A DNA stretch of 64,000 bases from an uncultured Saprospiraceae bacterium (GTDB lineage: Bacteria; Bacteroidota; Bacteroidia; Chitinophagales; Saprospiraceae), in the NCBI GenBank assembly GCA_938015595.1, contig CALLPI010000015.1:60138-124137 (forward strand), read 5' to 3'. The notes beneath the pieces were generated by a model. That model saw only the letters and a list, made by a program, of their open reading frames with translations, had not been told where the DNA came from and did not search any database. Each line of letters opens with the position of its first letter. Position 1 is the first letter of the stretch. Position numbers and translations under genes: made by a program. Positions 39,712 through 48,376 of this stretch are shown here, in pieces.

Positions 39712-42669
39712 TTATAGCCTCACGATAAACAATCCTCTGCTGTAAGTAGCTACAATAATCTCTTGCGGAGTACGCCAAAAGTAACTCACGGGCATGAAAA
39801 CACCAGAGTGCGGCAGTTGCCTCCAGGTATTGCCTCCGTCAGTAGAAGCAAAAATACCTTTGGAAACGGTTCCTACTAAAGCCACGTCGGGGTCAAATGG
39901 AGAAAAAGCCACACTCCAAATGGCGAAAGAGCCGCCATTGGAGAAAAACTGCCCGCCCGTGCGTTCATATACACTTCGAAAATCGCCAGCTTCAACCCAG
40001 TTATGCCCTCCATTACGGCTCATGTTCAAGTAGCCTGTTGATTTTTCTACTGCCAGTAGATGCTGTGGATCATTAGGGTTTACCGCAAACACAGGCCTGA
40101 AAAGAAACTGGCTACCCACCATGGCAATTCCTCCTCTCAATCCCAGCATGAAGGGATACTGCCAAGTAGGTATTGGCACAGAACTTCGACCTCCAGGATT
40201 TTCCAGGCGTCCTATTATCAAAGTATCATTAGGAGGATTCCCCTTTCGCATACCCACGGTAAGCCATATTGAATGATAGACGTTTTCTCCCACATGAGCA
40301 GGTTGCAGCGCAGTAGAGAATCCATCGCCGGGGCCACCTACCCGTACATATTGCGCTGCTGGTAAGTCTAGCCAGGAGCAGCCATTGTCTTTGGATATTT
40401 TCCACGGAAAAGTGACTTGCCCAGCAGCAGGCCTTGCATCGTGTATGAAGATCCCTTCGCCTAACCATATTGGCGAGCCCCAGCCGCTACCACTGGGGGA
40501 GTTAAATATGTTAGAATCCGCAAGACGGCATCCTTCGTACAGCCTGAACCCAGCGCTGTAGGGTACAAGCCCTGGAGTTTCAGACCATACAATAGTTTGA
40601 GGAGAATACTCAAATGGCCATAATCCCCTGCGATTGACTACCCAGCCTTCATTCCCGCCTCCTATTTCCCATGTACTCAGATCAAGCGCATTAGTATAGC
40701 CAAAGCTATTATCCATGGTGCCGATTATGAAGTCTCTTCCATTGCCGGTCAGGCCAAATAACTGCAAGGCATTCAAGCCACTGTTGGTTCCTTCGGTAAC
40801 CCAGTTCAGGCGCTCCAAAGCCGAGTTATTCATGTCGGCATGATGAAGCCCTCCATCGGAAGTAAGGATTATTTTCTGCCCTGCGCTAGAAGGTACAATA
40901 ACAAATTGCCGTATATCGTCATGTCCTGCAGTATAACCTGACGGACTTGGAAGCCAGCCAAACGCAGTGTTGGTTATCGCCGCTTGCAAGGCTGCCACGG
41001 CATTGCTGCCAGGCGCATACCCATAAAATGCCTTGAATTCATTAGATAGGTGTATTTCCAATTGGCGAGACATATTGTTGTAAAACAATGCTGTACTCAA
41101 GTACCCACCAGCGGGTACTTCATTCCTGTCTCTGCCAAGAATATTGCCCCTGCAAGGTGTCGTAAAATTCTGCCATGTGTACCCTGTATCGGCTGTAGCA
41201 TAGAGCTGCAGTGTCTTAAATTGGTCAATTTTACGGCAAGCAACCGCAACATTGCCATTCTGGTCAGTAGCCAAGCTATGGGTTTGGATGACCGGCAATG
41301 TCCAACTTCTGGGAATGTTCATGACCGATATCCAAGATCTCCCTTCGCTTTCTGCAGAAGAGCGGAAAATACCGTTTCTTCCCAGCCCTATCAATGAGCC
41401 GTTGCTCATGGTTTCTATGCTCACAAGACCAAGCGTGTTGTTATATACCACTTGCCACTCAGACGAGGTTGCCGGTTTGTACGCCACGCCAAATCTCCCA
41501 ATGGCATACAGGTCATTGTTTACTTTACTTTTCACGATTTTGTAAGCATCAATTTCGTTGCTTTGCAGTCGGGTAGAGGCAGTAAAAGTTGCTGGTTGCC
41601 AATTGCCGCCTGATATGCGTTGCCATATCAGTGGAGTAGCTTGGTTGTGGTAGGTATTCATTGTAGTAGCCCATACCCCGGCAGTGGCCGTCCAAAGCAA
41701 GCTGGTTACATTGTGCTGTCCGAAGTTGCTATGATGTGTCCAGGTGCGCGTACTGCTTAGGAAATTATTGCACTCAAAAACGCCGCCTGATTCGCCCGCT
41801 ACCAATACCTGGTTGGGGTCTGCAGGGTTGACTGCTATAGCAGCAATACGGCCATTCATAGGAAAGTTCATCGTGACAGGGGTTACCGTTGGCGAGGCAC
41901 TCAGGCGGTTGGGCGTGTAAACGCGCTGATATATTTCGCCGGCGCTGTTTACCAACCAGGGGCGGCCGTTCGTTTCTACGGCTATTTGCGTACCACCTCC
42001 ATCTACCTCGCCCCATTCTTCGCCATTTCTGAAATGTACGCTGAAATCAGAAGGGCCTCGGCGTATAGCGCCAATTACCCATACAGCGCCCGAGGCACCT
42101 ACAGCTATGTCCTTTCCGGCACCCCTGTATTCTTTCCAACTGCGGTCGGGCAATAGCTGGAAAATGCGGTCTCGGTCATTGACAATCCAGGGTCTGCCTG
42201 ATGGGCTTACTGAAATGCGCACGCCACCGCCAGGAATGGTTTCCCACCTGTTAGCACTTACATAGCGCTGTATGGCAAAACCTCCGCTTACAGCAGACTG
42301 GCTAATGATCCATACGCTGCCGTCGGCGCCTATGCCTATATCACGAGCGCGAGCGCCTACTACTTCTATCCAGCGGTTACCTTCCCGCCGCCATATCGTG
42401 CCGGCATCATTCACTACCCATGGCGCTCCGGCAGGGTCCACCGCTATGCGCACGCCGCCGCCATCTATTTGCTGCCAGGCGCTTCCCGTCCAGCGCTGTA
42501 TGGTAAAACCGCCTCCGGTAGGCGTGGCGCCAATTGCCCACACTGCGCCATTGGCGCCGATAGCTATGTCTTTGGCTCGGCCAGGACGGATACGCCATTC
42601 GTCTGCTCGTGAAGAAAAGCAAACGAACAACATAAGCAATACTGTCAAAATGTTTTTGTATGCTTTCAT
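39712..42669 (-). CDS. Secreted tectonin-repeat / BNR beta-propeller protein
   Basis: A 985-residue protein. Signal peptide MKAYKNILTVLLMLFVCFSSRADEW. Residues about 28-255 contain six tectonin-like repeats in three pairs (DIAIGANGAVWAIGATPTGGGFTIQRW, IAVDPAGAPWVVNDAGTIWRREGNRWIEV, and so on), which in other organisms form beta-propellers that bind lipopolysaccharide or sugars. Residues about 280-985 look like sortilin/BNR-type propellers with Asp-box fragments (LYATADTGYTWQNF, MSRNGGHNWVEAG, FASTDGGNTWRQLP). No T9SS sorting domain is visible at the C-terminus (TPQEIIVATYSRGLFIVRL), so secretion beyond the inner membrane is unresolved. A role in recognising surface glycans or foreign envelopes is inference. 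Confidence 0.88.
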   Translation of the reverse strand: MKAYKNILTVLLMLFVCFSSRADEWRIRPGRAKDIAIGANGAVWAIGATPTGGGFTIQRWTGSAWQQIDGGGVRIAVDPAGAPWVVNDAGTIWRREGNRWIEVVGARARDIGIGADGSVWIISQSAVSGGFAIQRYVSANRWETIPGGGVRISVSPSGRPWIVNDRDRIFQLLPDRSWKEYRGAGKDIAVGASGAVWVIGAIRRGPSDFSVHFRNGEEWGEVDGGGTQIAVETNGRPWLVNSAGEIYQRVYTPNRLSASPTVTPVTMNFPMNGRIAAIAVNPADPNQVLVAGESGGVFECNNFLSSTRTWTHHSNFGQHNVTSLLWTATAGVWATTMNTYHNQATPLIWQRISGGNWQPATFTASTRLQSNEIDAYKIVKSKVNNDLYAIGRFGVAYKPATSSEWQVVYNNTLGLVSIETMSNGSLIGLGRNGIFRSSAESEGRSWISVMNIPRSWTLPVIQTHSLATDQNGNVAVACRKIDQFKTLQLYATADTGYTWQNFTTPCRGNILGRDRNEVPAGGYLSTALFYNNMSRQLEIHLSNEFKAFYGYAPGSNAVAALQAAITNTAFGWLPSPSGYTAGHDDIRQFVIVPSSAGQKIILTSDGGLHHADMNNSALERLNWVTEGTNSGLNALQLFGLTGNGRDFIIGTMDNSFGYTNALDLSTWEIGGGNEGWVVNRRGLWPFEYSPQTIVWSETPGLVPYSAGFRLYEGCRLADSNIFNSPSGSGWGSPIWLGEGIFIHDARPAAGQVTFPWKISKDNGCSWLDLPAAQYVRVGGPGDGFSTALQPAHVGENVYHSIWLTVGMRKGNPPNDTLIIGRLENPGGRSSVPIPTWQYPFMLGLRGGIAMVGSQFLFRPVFAVNPNDPQHLLAVEKSTGYLNMSRNGGHNWVEAGDFRSVYERTGGQFFSNGGSFAIWSVAFSPFDPDVALVGTVSKGIFASTDGGNTWRQLPHSGVFMPVSYFWRTPQEIIVATYSRGLFIVRL

Positions 42670-42729
42670 AAGCCAGAGGTATTTAGGATTTTAAGATGAT
42701 TTGGTGATTCTGCCGTTGCACGTGGGCAA

Positions 42730-42764
42730 TTTGTGCTCAAAGTTATAAAACATATCTAACTTTG
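42730..42764. promoter_or_regulatory. Back-to-back divergent promoter elements (tectonin gene / TPR lipoprotein gene)
   Basis: Plus strand: TTTG 42730-42733, a 23-base spacer, TAACTTTG 42757-42764, 18 bases before the ATG at 42783. Minus strand: TAACTTTG (42745-42738), about 70 bases before the ATG at 42669. The two -7 boxes are identical in sequence and face away from each other, so RNA polymerase binding may be mutually exclusive. Confidence 0.5.
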
Positions 42765-42782
42765 CCGTGAAATTTGCATTTT

Positions 42783-43577
42783 ATGAAAATTCAATATATG
42801 ACATTGCTGTCGGCCTTGCTACTAGGAGCGACGGTATGGACATCCAGCTGTAGCCGGCGCTCTACTGCTGAACATGCGGCTTCGCTCGAAAAATTCATTG
42901 CCCAAGCCGATGCGCAAACGGCTGCCGATACCCTCGTTGCCTTGTTGCGCAGCGGAAGTACAATTAAGCCGGCTTCTGAACTGGCCTTGCAACTAGCCAC
43001 TGTATATGCCGAAAAAGCAAAAGACCCTGAAAGTGAATTATCTGTATATCAAGCTATTATATCAGCTTTTCCCAATACGGATGCCGCGCGCATAGCAGCA
43101 GGAAAACTTCCGGATAGCATCCCGTCATTGACAAAGCGCATTAGCCAAATGCAGGATAAAATTTATGACCCTACCAAACTGATGGCCGACCCTGCGTTGG
43201 TCAGTAGCTACCTGCGCTCCAGCATCGCTTATGCGGCGCTGCTGCCCAAAGATGCTGCTACGGAGCAAATACTCTACAAGGCGGCAGAAAATGCATATTA
43301 CACGCAGCAATTTGAGCAAGCGTTGACCCTATATCAGTGGTTTGAAACAGCTTTCCCCTTGAGTATCAAGGCTTCGCAGGCACTTTTTATGCGCGCTTTC
43401 ATATACGACGAAAATCTGCAGCAATACGAAAAAGCAGGTCAGCTTTATCAAGCCTTCCTTCAAAAATACCCCAGCGATGAGTTTGCCGACGATGCCGCCA
43501 CGTTGTTGGAGAACCTCGGCAAAACGCCAGAGGAAATGATCCAGATGCTGGAAGACCGCAAGCAGCTCAACCAATAG
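42783..43577 (+). CDS. TPR-containing lipoprotein (BamD/YbgF-like organisation)
   Basis: A 264-residue protein. An export signal MKIQYMTLLSALLLGATVWTSSCSRR has a weak lipobox (TSSC). The rest is alpha-helical with tetratricopeptide character: AYYTQQFEQALTLYQWFETAFPLSIKASQALFMRAFIYDENLQQYEKAGQLYQAFLQKYPSDEFADDAATLLENLGKTPEEMIQMLE. The layout resembles periplasmic scaffold lipoproteins such as BamD or YbgF, but there is no neighbour to specify a complex. The track start at 42774 is a TTG; the ATG at 42783 is preferred and sits 18 bases after a TAACTTTG box. Confidence 0.82.
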   Translation: MKIQYMTLLSALLLGATVWTSSCSRRSTAEHAASLEKFIAQADAQTAADTLVALLRSGSTIKPASELALQLATVYAEKAKDPESELSVYQAIISAFPNTDAARIAAGKLPDSIPSLTKRISQMQDKIYDPTKLMADPALVSSYLRSSIAYAALLPKDAATEQILYKAAENAYYTQQFEQALTLYQWFETAFPLSIKASQALFMRAFIYDENLQQYEKAGQLYQAFLQKYPSDEFADDAATLLENLGKTPEEMIQMLEDRKQLNQ

Positions 43578-43601
43578 GGTAGGGGAGTACTATACCCCAC
43601 C
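43578..43601. terminator. Possible bidirectional stem-loop between convergent genes
   Basis: GGTAGGGG (43578-43585) can pair with CCCCACC (43595-43601) around a 9-base loop with one bulged A. It fills almost all of the 31-base gap between two convergent genes; no strong T tract follows. Confidence 0.4.
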
Positions 43602-43608
43602 GTGGTGG

Positions 43609-44706
43609 CTATTCTTTCCTTGGCCTGAAATCCAGTAGCACTGAAATGACGTGCGAGAAGGTGTTTTGCCGGGAACCCAAGTCAGTGAAGGCGTAGTCTA
43701 GCCGGAGTGCGCCAACTTTTACTCCTGCGCCAATGGAGGGGCGTGCGCTTAGGATTTCCTCGCCACCAAAATCACGCTCGCGCTGAAACTGGCTTGTACC
43801 GCCTCGTAAAAACAGAAAGCGCTTGTAGTCCAGCTCAAGGCCAATGGCTGGGTCTATACTAAATGGGTTGCCCGAAATCAACGCGTTGCGTCGCCCATCG
43901 GTAGTTGCTATCAAGTCTATTTCTGGTGCAATACCCAGGTTTTTCCACACAAACCTGGATGTAATGCCGGCAATCAATTGAGGTCGAGTAATCTCTACGC
44001 TATTGATAGGTATCTCGTTGTTGGTCAGCTCAAGCACCTGTTTTTCTTGGTCGGTAAACTGAAACGACCAGGCGTTGAATGTGGTGGTAATGTCGCGTGC
44101 CAGTACACCCACGCGCCACTCACCCACTTTGTACAGTAGGCCGGCATCCGCACCGAAGCCCCACGAAGTAGCAAACGGCCCAATGCGGCGATGTACAATC
44201 TTCAAGTTGCCCCCCACGGCCAATTTACCCGAGGTAGGATTGAATAACTGTGCGTAGCTGAACAGCACGGCATAATCAGCTGCGGAGAACTCGCGCAAGT
44301 TGTCGTAGTTAATTGTGCCATCACTTTCATACAATGTCAGGGTATTGGGTATTTGGTCAATGCCGAATCGGATCAGTGAAAGCCCCAGGCGGCGGTGGTT
44401 GCTGGCCAGCGGAAGCACTACACCTGCATAGTCGAATTTGCCTACACCGCCAAACCATTCGGAGTGCATGGCGCCAAGCTGAAACCCACTGGGCAATTCC
44501 ATAGCCGCCAGTCCAGCCGGATTCCACACGCCTGACGTAACATCAGCCCCACTGGCTATCACCGCCAGTCCCATGCCTTGTGCACGAGCACCCACGCCAA
44601 TTGACAGAAATTCGTTACTGTATTTTTGTGCCTGTACAAGTCCGGCAAAGCAGCTCCAGGCCAGCAAAAGCAATTTTAGTCGAGCAGGAAGGTGGATGTA
44701 CTTCAT
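43609..44706 (-). CDS. PorV/PorQ family outer-membrane protein
   Basis: A 365-residue barrel. The signal peptide (MKYIHLPARLKLLLLAWSCFAGLVQAQ) is followed by the family opening YSNEFLSIGVGARAQGMGLAVIASGADVTSGVWNPAGLAAME and a run of amphipathic strands, ending LRLDYAFTDLGSRQNTFSHVISVLLDFRPRKE. PorV shuttles T9SS cargo to the attachment complex and PorQ is a related outer-membrane component; this paralogue could serve either role or be one of several family copies. It is relevant to the T9SS cargo encoded in this window. The track start at 44709 is a TTG; ATG 44706 is preferred. Confidence 0.88.
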   Translation of the reverse strand: MKYIHLPARLKLLLLAWSCFAGLVQAQKYSNEFLSIGVGARAQGMGLAVIASGADVTSGVWNPAGLAAMELPSGFQLGAMHSEWFGGVGKFDYAGVVLPLASNHRRLGLSLIRFGIDQIPNTLTLYESDGTINYDNLREFSAADYAVLFSYAQLFNPTSGKLAVGGNLKIVHRRIGPFATSWGFGADAGLLYKVGEWRVGVLARDITTTFNAWSFQFTDQEKQVLELTNNEIPINSVEITRPQLIAGITSRFVWKNLGIAPEIDLIATTDGRRNALISGNPFSIDPAIGLELDYKRFLFLRGGTSQFQRERDFGGEEILSARPSIGAGVKVGALRLDYAFTDLGSRQNTFSHVISVLLDFRPRKE

Positions 44707-44941
44707 CAAAAATTGTGGTTTAACTTCAATTCTTGCAGAACGTTCTTTTTGTGCCTATATTTTGCGAGAAGGGCAGGAGGAAAAGATTGGTTTAACATAA
44801 TACAAATTATAGGAGAAACATTTAGAGTTATGCACGGATGCACGAGGTTAATTACCTCCTCCTTACTTCGGCGAGCAGTTATTGGTGTTTGGGATGGAAT
44901 GCTTCGAGCCTCTGTTTAGTATTTAACATAATATTGCAATA

Positions 44942-45718
44942 CTATTGAAATCTCAATTCCACCATGTCTTCCAGTTCTAAGCCAAGTAAAGTAGTGGCTT
45001 TCCCCATGTACACGGCTATTTTCAGATAACCGGCATGATTGAATAAACACATTGCTTCGCCCACCGGAACATCGCTGTAGCGCTGCGAGAGTATGCACAG
45101 GGGGGCGTGGCGCTTGAATTGAAGGGTGAAGCTCCTCCCCTGCCCTATTGACTCGAAGAGCTGGCGCGAGACGTTGGTCACTGCATTGCCAAAGCTGTCC
45201 ACTTGTACTACAATGCCGCGGATGAAGTTGGCGCCTATGACGGGATGCAAGGCTATAGCCTGCCGGATAGACTGAACCGGCTCGCCAATTTGCTCCAACG
45301 GCCTGCCAGAAGCAATGTGCTCGGCTACAAAGGCATATAGCTGCTGAGCCTTGAAATTTACATCTTCGCTGTGCTCAATAGCAAACACAATACACTGTAA
45401 ATGAGGAAATAACAATGAGAAAAACCCATTGTCGGGGCCTACGAAGTAGTGCCCGTCTTTGGCAAAAGCCAGGAACTTGCGCTCCTGTGCGTACTCTATG
45501 CTGAGCCATACCAAATGTATGGTACCTATTGGAAAGTACTGCCATGCGCCACCCAGGGCAAAGGCGCCCGCTACAATGTCGAACCCTGATATGCCATGCG
45601 CTATGTCTACCAATTGCACTGCCGGCTGCGTGCACAATCTGTTCAGCAAGCAGCCCTTTAGTGCAGCCAGCGCGTAATCATTGTGGCTGAGGTCTGTAGT
45701 GATGGTTACAATCTGCAT
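44942..45718 (-). CDS. DUF62 (SAM hydroxide adenosyltransferase/fluorinase fold) protein with altered active site
   Basis: A 258-residue protein of the fluorinase/chlorinase/SAM-hydrolase fold: VTITTDLSHNDYALAALKGCLLNRL, VDIAHGISGFDIVAGAFALGGAWQYFPIGTIHLVW, HYFVGPDNGFFSLLF and, near the end, VVQVDSFGNAVTNV. The usual DUF62 enzymes contain DPGVGT.RR and FHGRD, supplying an Asp-Arg-His triad that activates water to split SAM into adenosine and methionine. Here those segments read SIEYAQERK and FKAQQ: the Arg remains, while the Asp and His are replaced by Ser and Lys. The protein may be inactive, use another nucleophile or bind SAM as a sensor. It follows the K+ channel gene by 44 bases on the same strand. 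Confidence 0.85.
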   Translation of the reverse strand: MQIVTITTDLSHNDYALAALKGCLLNRLCTQPAVQLVDIAHGISGFDIVAGAFALGGAWQYFPIGTIHLVWLSIEYAQERKFLAFAKDGHYFVGPDNGFFSLLFPHLQCIVFAIEHSEDVNFKAQQLYAFVAEHIASGRPLEQIGEPVQSIRQAIALHPVIGANFIRGIVVQVDSFGNAVTNVSRQLFESIGQGRSFTLQFKRHAPLCILSQRYSDVPVGEAMCLFNHAGYLKIAVYMGKATTLLGLELEDMVELRFQ

Positions 45719-45762
45719 GGTATGTAACTAAGGTCTCAGCAGTTAAGGTAAAGATTTTTACA

Positions 45763-46605
45763 CTATCCTTCGTTTTCAAGGTTTTGACCACAGTACTTGC
45801 AGTAAGCGGCGTCTGTGTCGTGTCCCTCGCTTAAACAGTGCGGACAAACCTGCGTGGTAATTTTCTCAGGCGTTTTTTTCATCAACTCAGAAGTAATAAT
45901 ACCCGTAGGCACAGCAATAATAGCATATCCAATGACCATCAGCATACTGGCCAAAAATTGCCCAAGAGGTGTCACGGGGGAGATATCGCCGTAGCCGACC
46001 GTAGTGATAGTCACAATGCACCAGTATATGCTGCGAGGAATACTGTCAAATTTCTCATTTACACCTCCTTCTACAAAGTACATGACGGAGCCGAATACTG
46101 CGGTAAGCAGTAGTACAGCATAAAGAAAAATGGAGATTTTTTCCCGGCTTGCCTTGAGGGCAGCCATAATAATATTGCCTTGATGCAACAGGCTGGTGAG
46201 CTTGAAAATCCGAAATACACGAAGTAAACGCAGCACTCGTATGACCATTAAGCTCTGAGCGCCACCCAAAATTAAGCTCAAGTAAGTAGGCAAAATGGAT
46301 ACCAGGTCCACTACGCCAAAAAAACTGAACACATACTTTACACGTCTGCGCACCGCGTACAGTCGTAGTAAATATTCCAGGGTAAAAATACCAGTAAACA
46401 CCCACTCAAGTATCGCAAAAACCCTGTGATAAAGTGTCGAAAAACTTTTGATACTTTCGAGCATTACTACCAGTACACTTAAAATGATGGAAATAAGCAA
46501 CGCTACATCAAATAAACGGCCCTTTGGCGTATCAGCCTCGAAGATAATGGTGAATAGCCTATCCCTCAGCGCGTCATTTCCGTTTCCTTTGGGTTGTTTT
46601 TTCAT
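45763..46605 (-). CDS. Voltage-gated potassium channel with C-terminal zinc ribbon
   Basis: A 280-residue six-helix channel. S1-S4 include the voltage-sensor helix MVIRVLRLLRVFRIFKL with regularly spaced Arg. The pore region IYWCIVTITTVGYGDISPVTPLGQ contains the K+ selectivity filter TVGYGD, followed by S6 (LASMLMVIGYAIIAVPTGIITSEL). It works in the inner membrane, letting K+ flow in response to voltage. The unusual part is the short cytoplasmic tail CPHCLSEGHDTDAAYCKYCG, a CxxC...CxxC zinc-ribbon arrangement that may control tetramer gating or bind a partner. It lies between the aminotransferase (49 bases) and the DUF62 gene (44 bases) on the same strand. Confidence 0.93.
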   Translation of the reverse strand: MKKQPKGNGNDALRDRLFTIIFEADTPKGRLFDVALLISIILSVLVVMLESIKSFSTLYHRVFAILEWVFTGIFTLEYLLRLYAVRRRVKYVFSFFGVVDLVSILPTYLSLILGGAQSLMVIRVLRLLRVFRIFKLTSLLHQGNIIMAALKASREKISIFLYAVLLLTAVFGSVMYFVEGGVNEKFDSIPRSIYWCIVTITTVGYGDISPVTPLGQFLASMLMVIGYAIIAVPTGIITSELMKKTPEKITTQVCPHCLSEGHDTDAAYCKYCGQNLENEG

Positions 46606-46654
46606 GGTGGCAAAACAGCGTTTATCTCAACCTATTAGCGAAAAACAGTGGTGC

Positions 46655-47815
46655 TTATTGGAATGCTGCTTGCCGCAAACAAGCTATCAATATCTCAAGA
46701 TCACCTTCAGTATTGTACACATACGGTGCGATGCGTATGGCGTCGCCCCTGAAGGACACATATACCTGGTGCGCCAACAGTGCTTCCCGGAGCCGCTCTA
46801 AATGGAAATACGGCCCCAGCCGTGCGCCAAAGAGGTGTGCTGCTCTGTTGGGCGATTGGTCTAGGATTAAGCCCAAGGCCTGCATCTCTTCCACTGCAGC
46901 ACCGGAAATCTTCTGGCAATAAGCTTGGATAGCTTCTACATTCCAAGCTAATATTTGCTGCAAAGCAGCCTGCATCATGGCTACCAGTATGAAGTTGCTT
47001 TGCTCGCCTACGCTGTAACGAGTGGCTAGCGGGCGGTATTCCGGCTGATACTGCGCCAGTTTTTGGAAGATATGGCTTTCCTCGCGGTTGATCCAGTTTT
47101 CTTCTATAGGTACGCCATTATCGAATAGTGGCCCGTAGTAAGCCAAGCCAATGGAGTATGGCCCAAGCAACCACTTGTAGCCTGCGCAAATCAGGGCGTC
47201 AGGCTGAATGGCTTGCACATCAAATGGCAGTACTCCTACCGACTGGGTACCGTCTATAATCAAGGCGGCGCCGCAAGCCCGCGCCCGCGCCCCAATTTCC
47301 TGCAAATCGAAAACCGTACCGTCGGCCCAGTGTACGTGTGCCATGGCCACTACGGCCGTTTGAGGAGTAATGGCTTCGCACACGCGCGCTGTCCATTCTA
47401 CTGCTCGCTGTGCGGCGTGCGGGGGAGGCGAAATGATTTTGAGCTTTGCGCCCTTTTCGGCTGCCACGCGCTCCCAAATATAGTAATTGCTGGGGAACTG
47501 CTCCTCCATGAGCAGTATGGTTTGTCCGCGCTGCACAGGTGTGTTCCGAGCGGCATTAGCCATGCCATAAGACACCGATGGAATGATGGCTATGCGCTGC
47601 ACTTGCGGCACATTGACCAATTGGGCGAAGGCAGCCTTTAGTTTTTCCACTGGCTCAAAGAAGTCCTCAGTTGTGATGTTGAAAGGTCTTGCCTTCTTTT
47701 GAATGGCCGCGATGCCGGCGTCTGATACAGCTTTGAGAGAGGGCGACATGTACGCCCCGTTTAGGTAAACCACGTTGTCGGGCAGGTCAAAGAGGTGTTT
47801 CTGGCAGGCCAACAC
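46655..47815 (-). CDS. Class V PLP-dependent aminotransferase-fold protein
   Basis: A 386-residue cytoplasmic enzyme of the cysteine desulfurase / isopenicillin N epimerase / kynureninase-like group. It starts (GTG 47815) MLACQKHLFDLPDNVVYLNGAYMSPS. The PLP site shows the Asp-containing strand ALIIDGTQSVGVLPFDV and the Schiff-base Lys in LICAGYKWLLGPYSIG; HVHWADGTVFDL supplies the His stacked on PLP. No Cys loop typical of NifS-type desulfurases is obvious near the C-terminus, so amino-acid racemase, lyase or aminotransferase activity is more likely. It is the last gene of a tight run after the exported RidA (11 bases). Confidence 0.88.
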   Translation of the reverse strand: MLACQKHLFDLPDNVVYLNGAYMSPSLKAVSDAGIAAIQKKARPFNITTEDFFEPVEKLKAAFAQLVNVPQVQRIAIIPSVSYGMANAARNTPVQRGQTILLMEEQFPSNYYIWERVAAEKGAKLKIISPPPHAAQRAVEWTARVCEAITPQTAVVAMAHVHWADGTVFDLQEIGARARACGAALIIDGTQSVGVLPFDVQAIQPDALICAGYKWLLGPYSIGLAYYGPLFDNGVPIEENWINREESHIFQKLAQYQPEYRPLATRYSVGEQSNFILVAMMQAALQQILAWNVEAIQAYCQKISGAAVEEMQALGLILDQSPNRAAHLFGARLGPYFHLERLREALLAHQVYVSFRGDAIRIAPYVYNTEGDLEILIACLRQAAFQ

Positions 47816-47826
47816 GCAGGAGCACT

Positions 47827-48354
47827 TTATTTTATTTCCACAATCATCTCTACCTCTACGGCAATATCCAAAGGCAGCGACACCATGCCTACGGCTGAAC
47901 GGGCGTGCTTGCCGCGTTCACCGAAAACTGCCACCATGACATCAGAAAAGCCATTTATGACTTGTGGGTGCTGGGTGAACTCTGGCCCGGCATTGACCAT
48001 ACCTAAGACTTTCACAATGCGCTTGACGCGGTTTAGGTCGCCGATTTCAGCCTTAAGTGCTGCCAGCTGATTGATGGCTACCAGGCGTGCGGCCTCATAG
48101 CCTTCTGCTATCGTGAGATCTATGCCCACTTTGCCAGTAACGTAGGAGCCGTCGTCCTTGCGGGGGCCCTTGCCCGCCATGAAGATGAGCTTGCCGCTGC
48201 GCACGGCATTCACGTAGTTAGCCACTGGCGCAGATACCGAAGGCAGTGTTATGCCAAGTTCGGCCAGTTTGGCTTCCGGCGAGGAGATACTTTTTTGTGC
48301 ATAAAGCGCAACGCCCCAACATAGTGCAAAGCTAATCAGTAGTTTTTTGCGCAT
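47827..48354 (-). CDS. Exported RidA/YjgF-family protein
   Basis: A 175-residue protein with a signal peptide (MRKKLLISFALCWGVALYAQ) ahead of a complete YjgF-type domain: SVSAPVANYVNAVRSGKLIFMAGKGPRKDDGSYVTGKVGIDLTIAEGYEAARLVAINQLAALKAEIGDLNRVKRIVKVLGMVNAGPEFTQHPQVINGFSDVMVAVFGERGKHARSAVGMVSLPLDIAVEVEMIVEIK. Cytosolic RidA deaminates reactive enamine/imine intermediates; the conserved Arg in HARSAVGM is present. A periplasmic location is unusual. ATG 48354 is chosen (the track start 48399 adds 15 residues before the signal). It lies 22 bases after the M20D amidohydrolase, which is also exported, suggesting paired periplasmic chemistry (inference). Confidence 0.88.
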   Translation of the reverse strand: MRKKLLISFALCWGVALYAQKSISSPEAKLAELGITLPSVSAPVANYVNAVRSGKLIFMAGKGPRKDDGSYVTGKVGIDLTIAEGYEAARLVAINQLAALKAEIGDLNRVKRIVKVLGMVNAGPEFTQHPQVINGFSDVMVAVFGERGKHARSAVGMVSLPLDIAVEVEMIVEIK

Positions 48355-48376
48355 TTCTACCCCAGTTTTAGTATGC

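Noticed and set aside
44692-44919. Short plus-strand ORF upstream of the PorV/Q-like gene
   Set aside because: Starts inside the PorV/Q-like gene's signal-peptide region and has no recognisable feature; the region is more likely promoter sequence.
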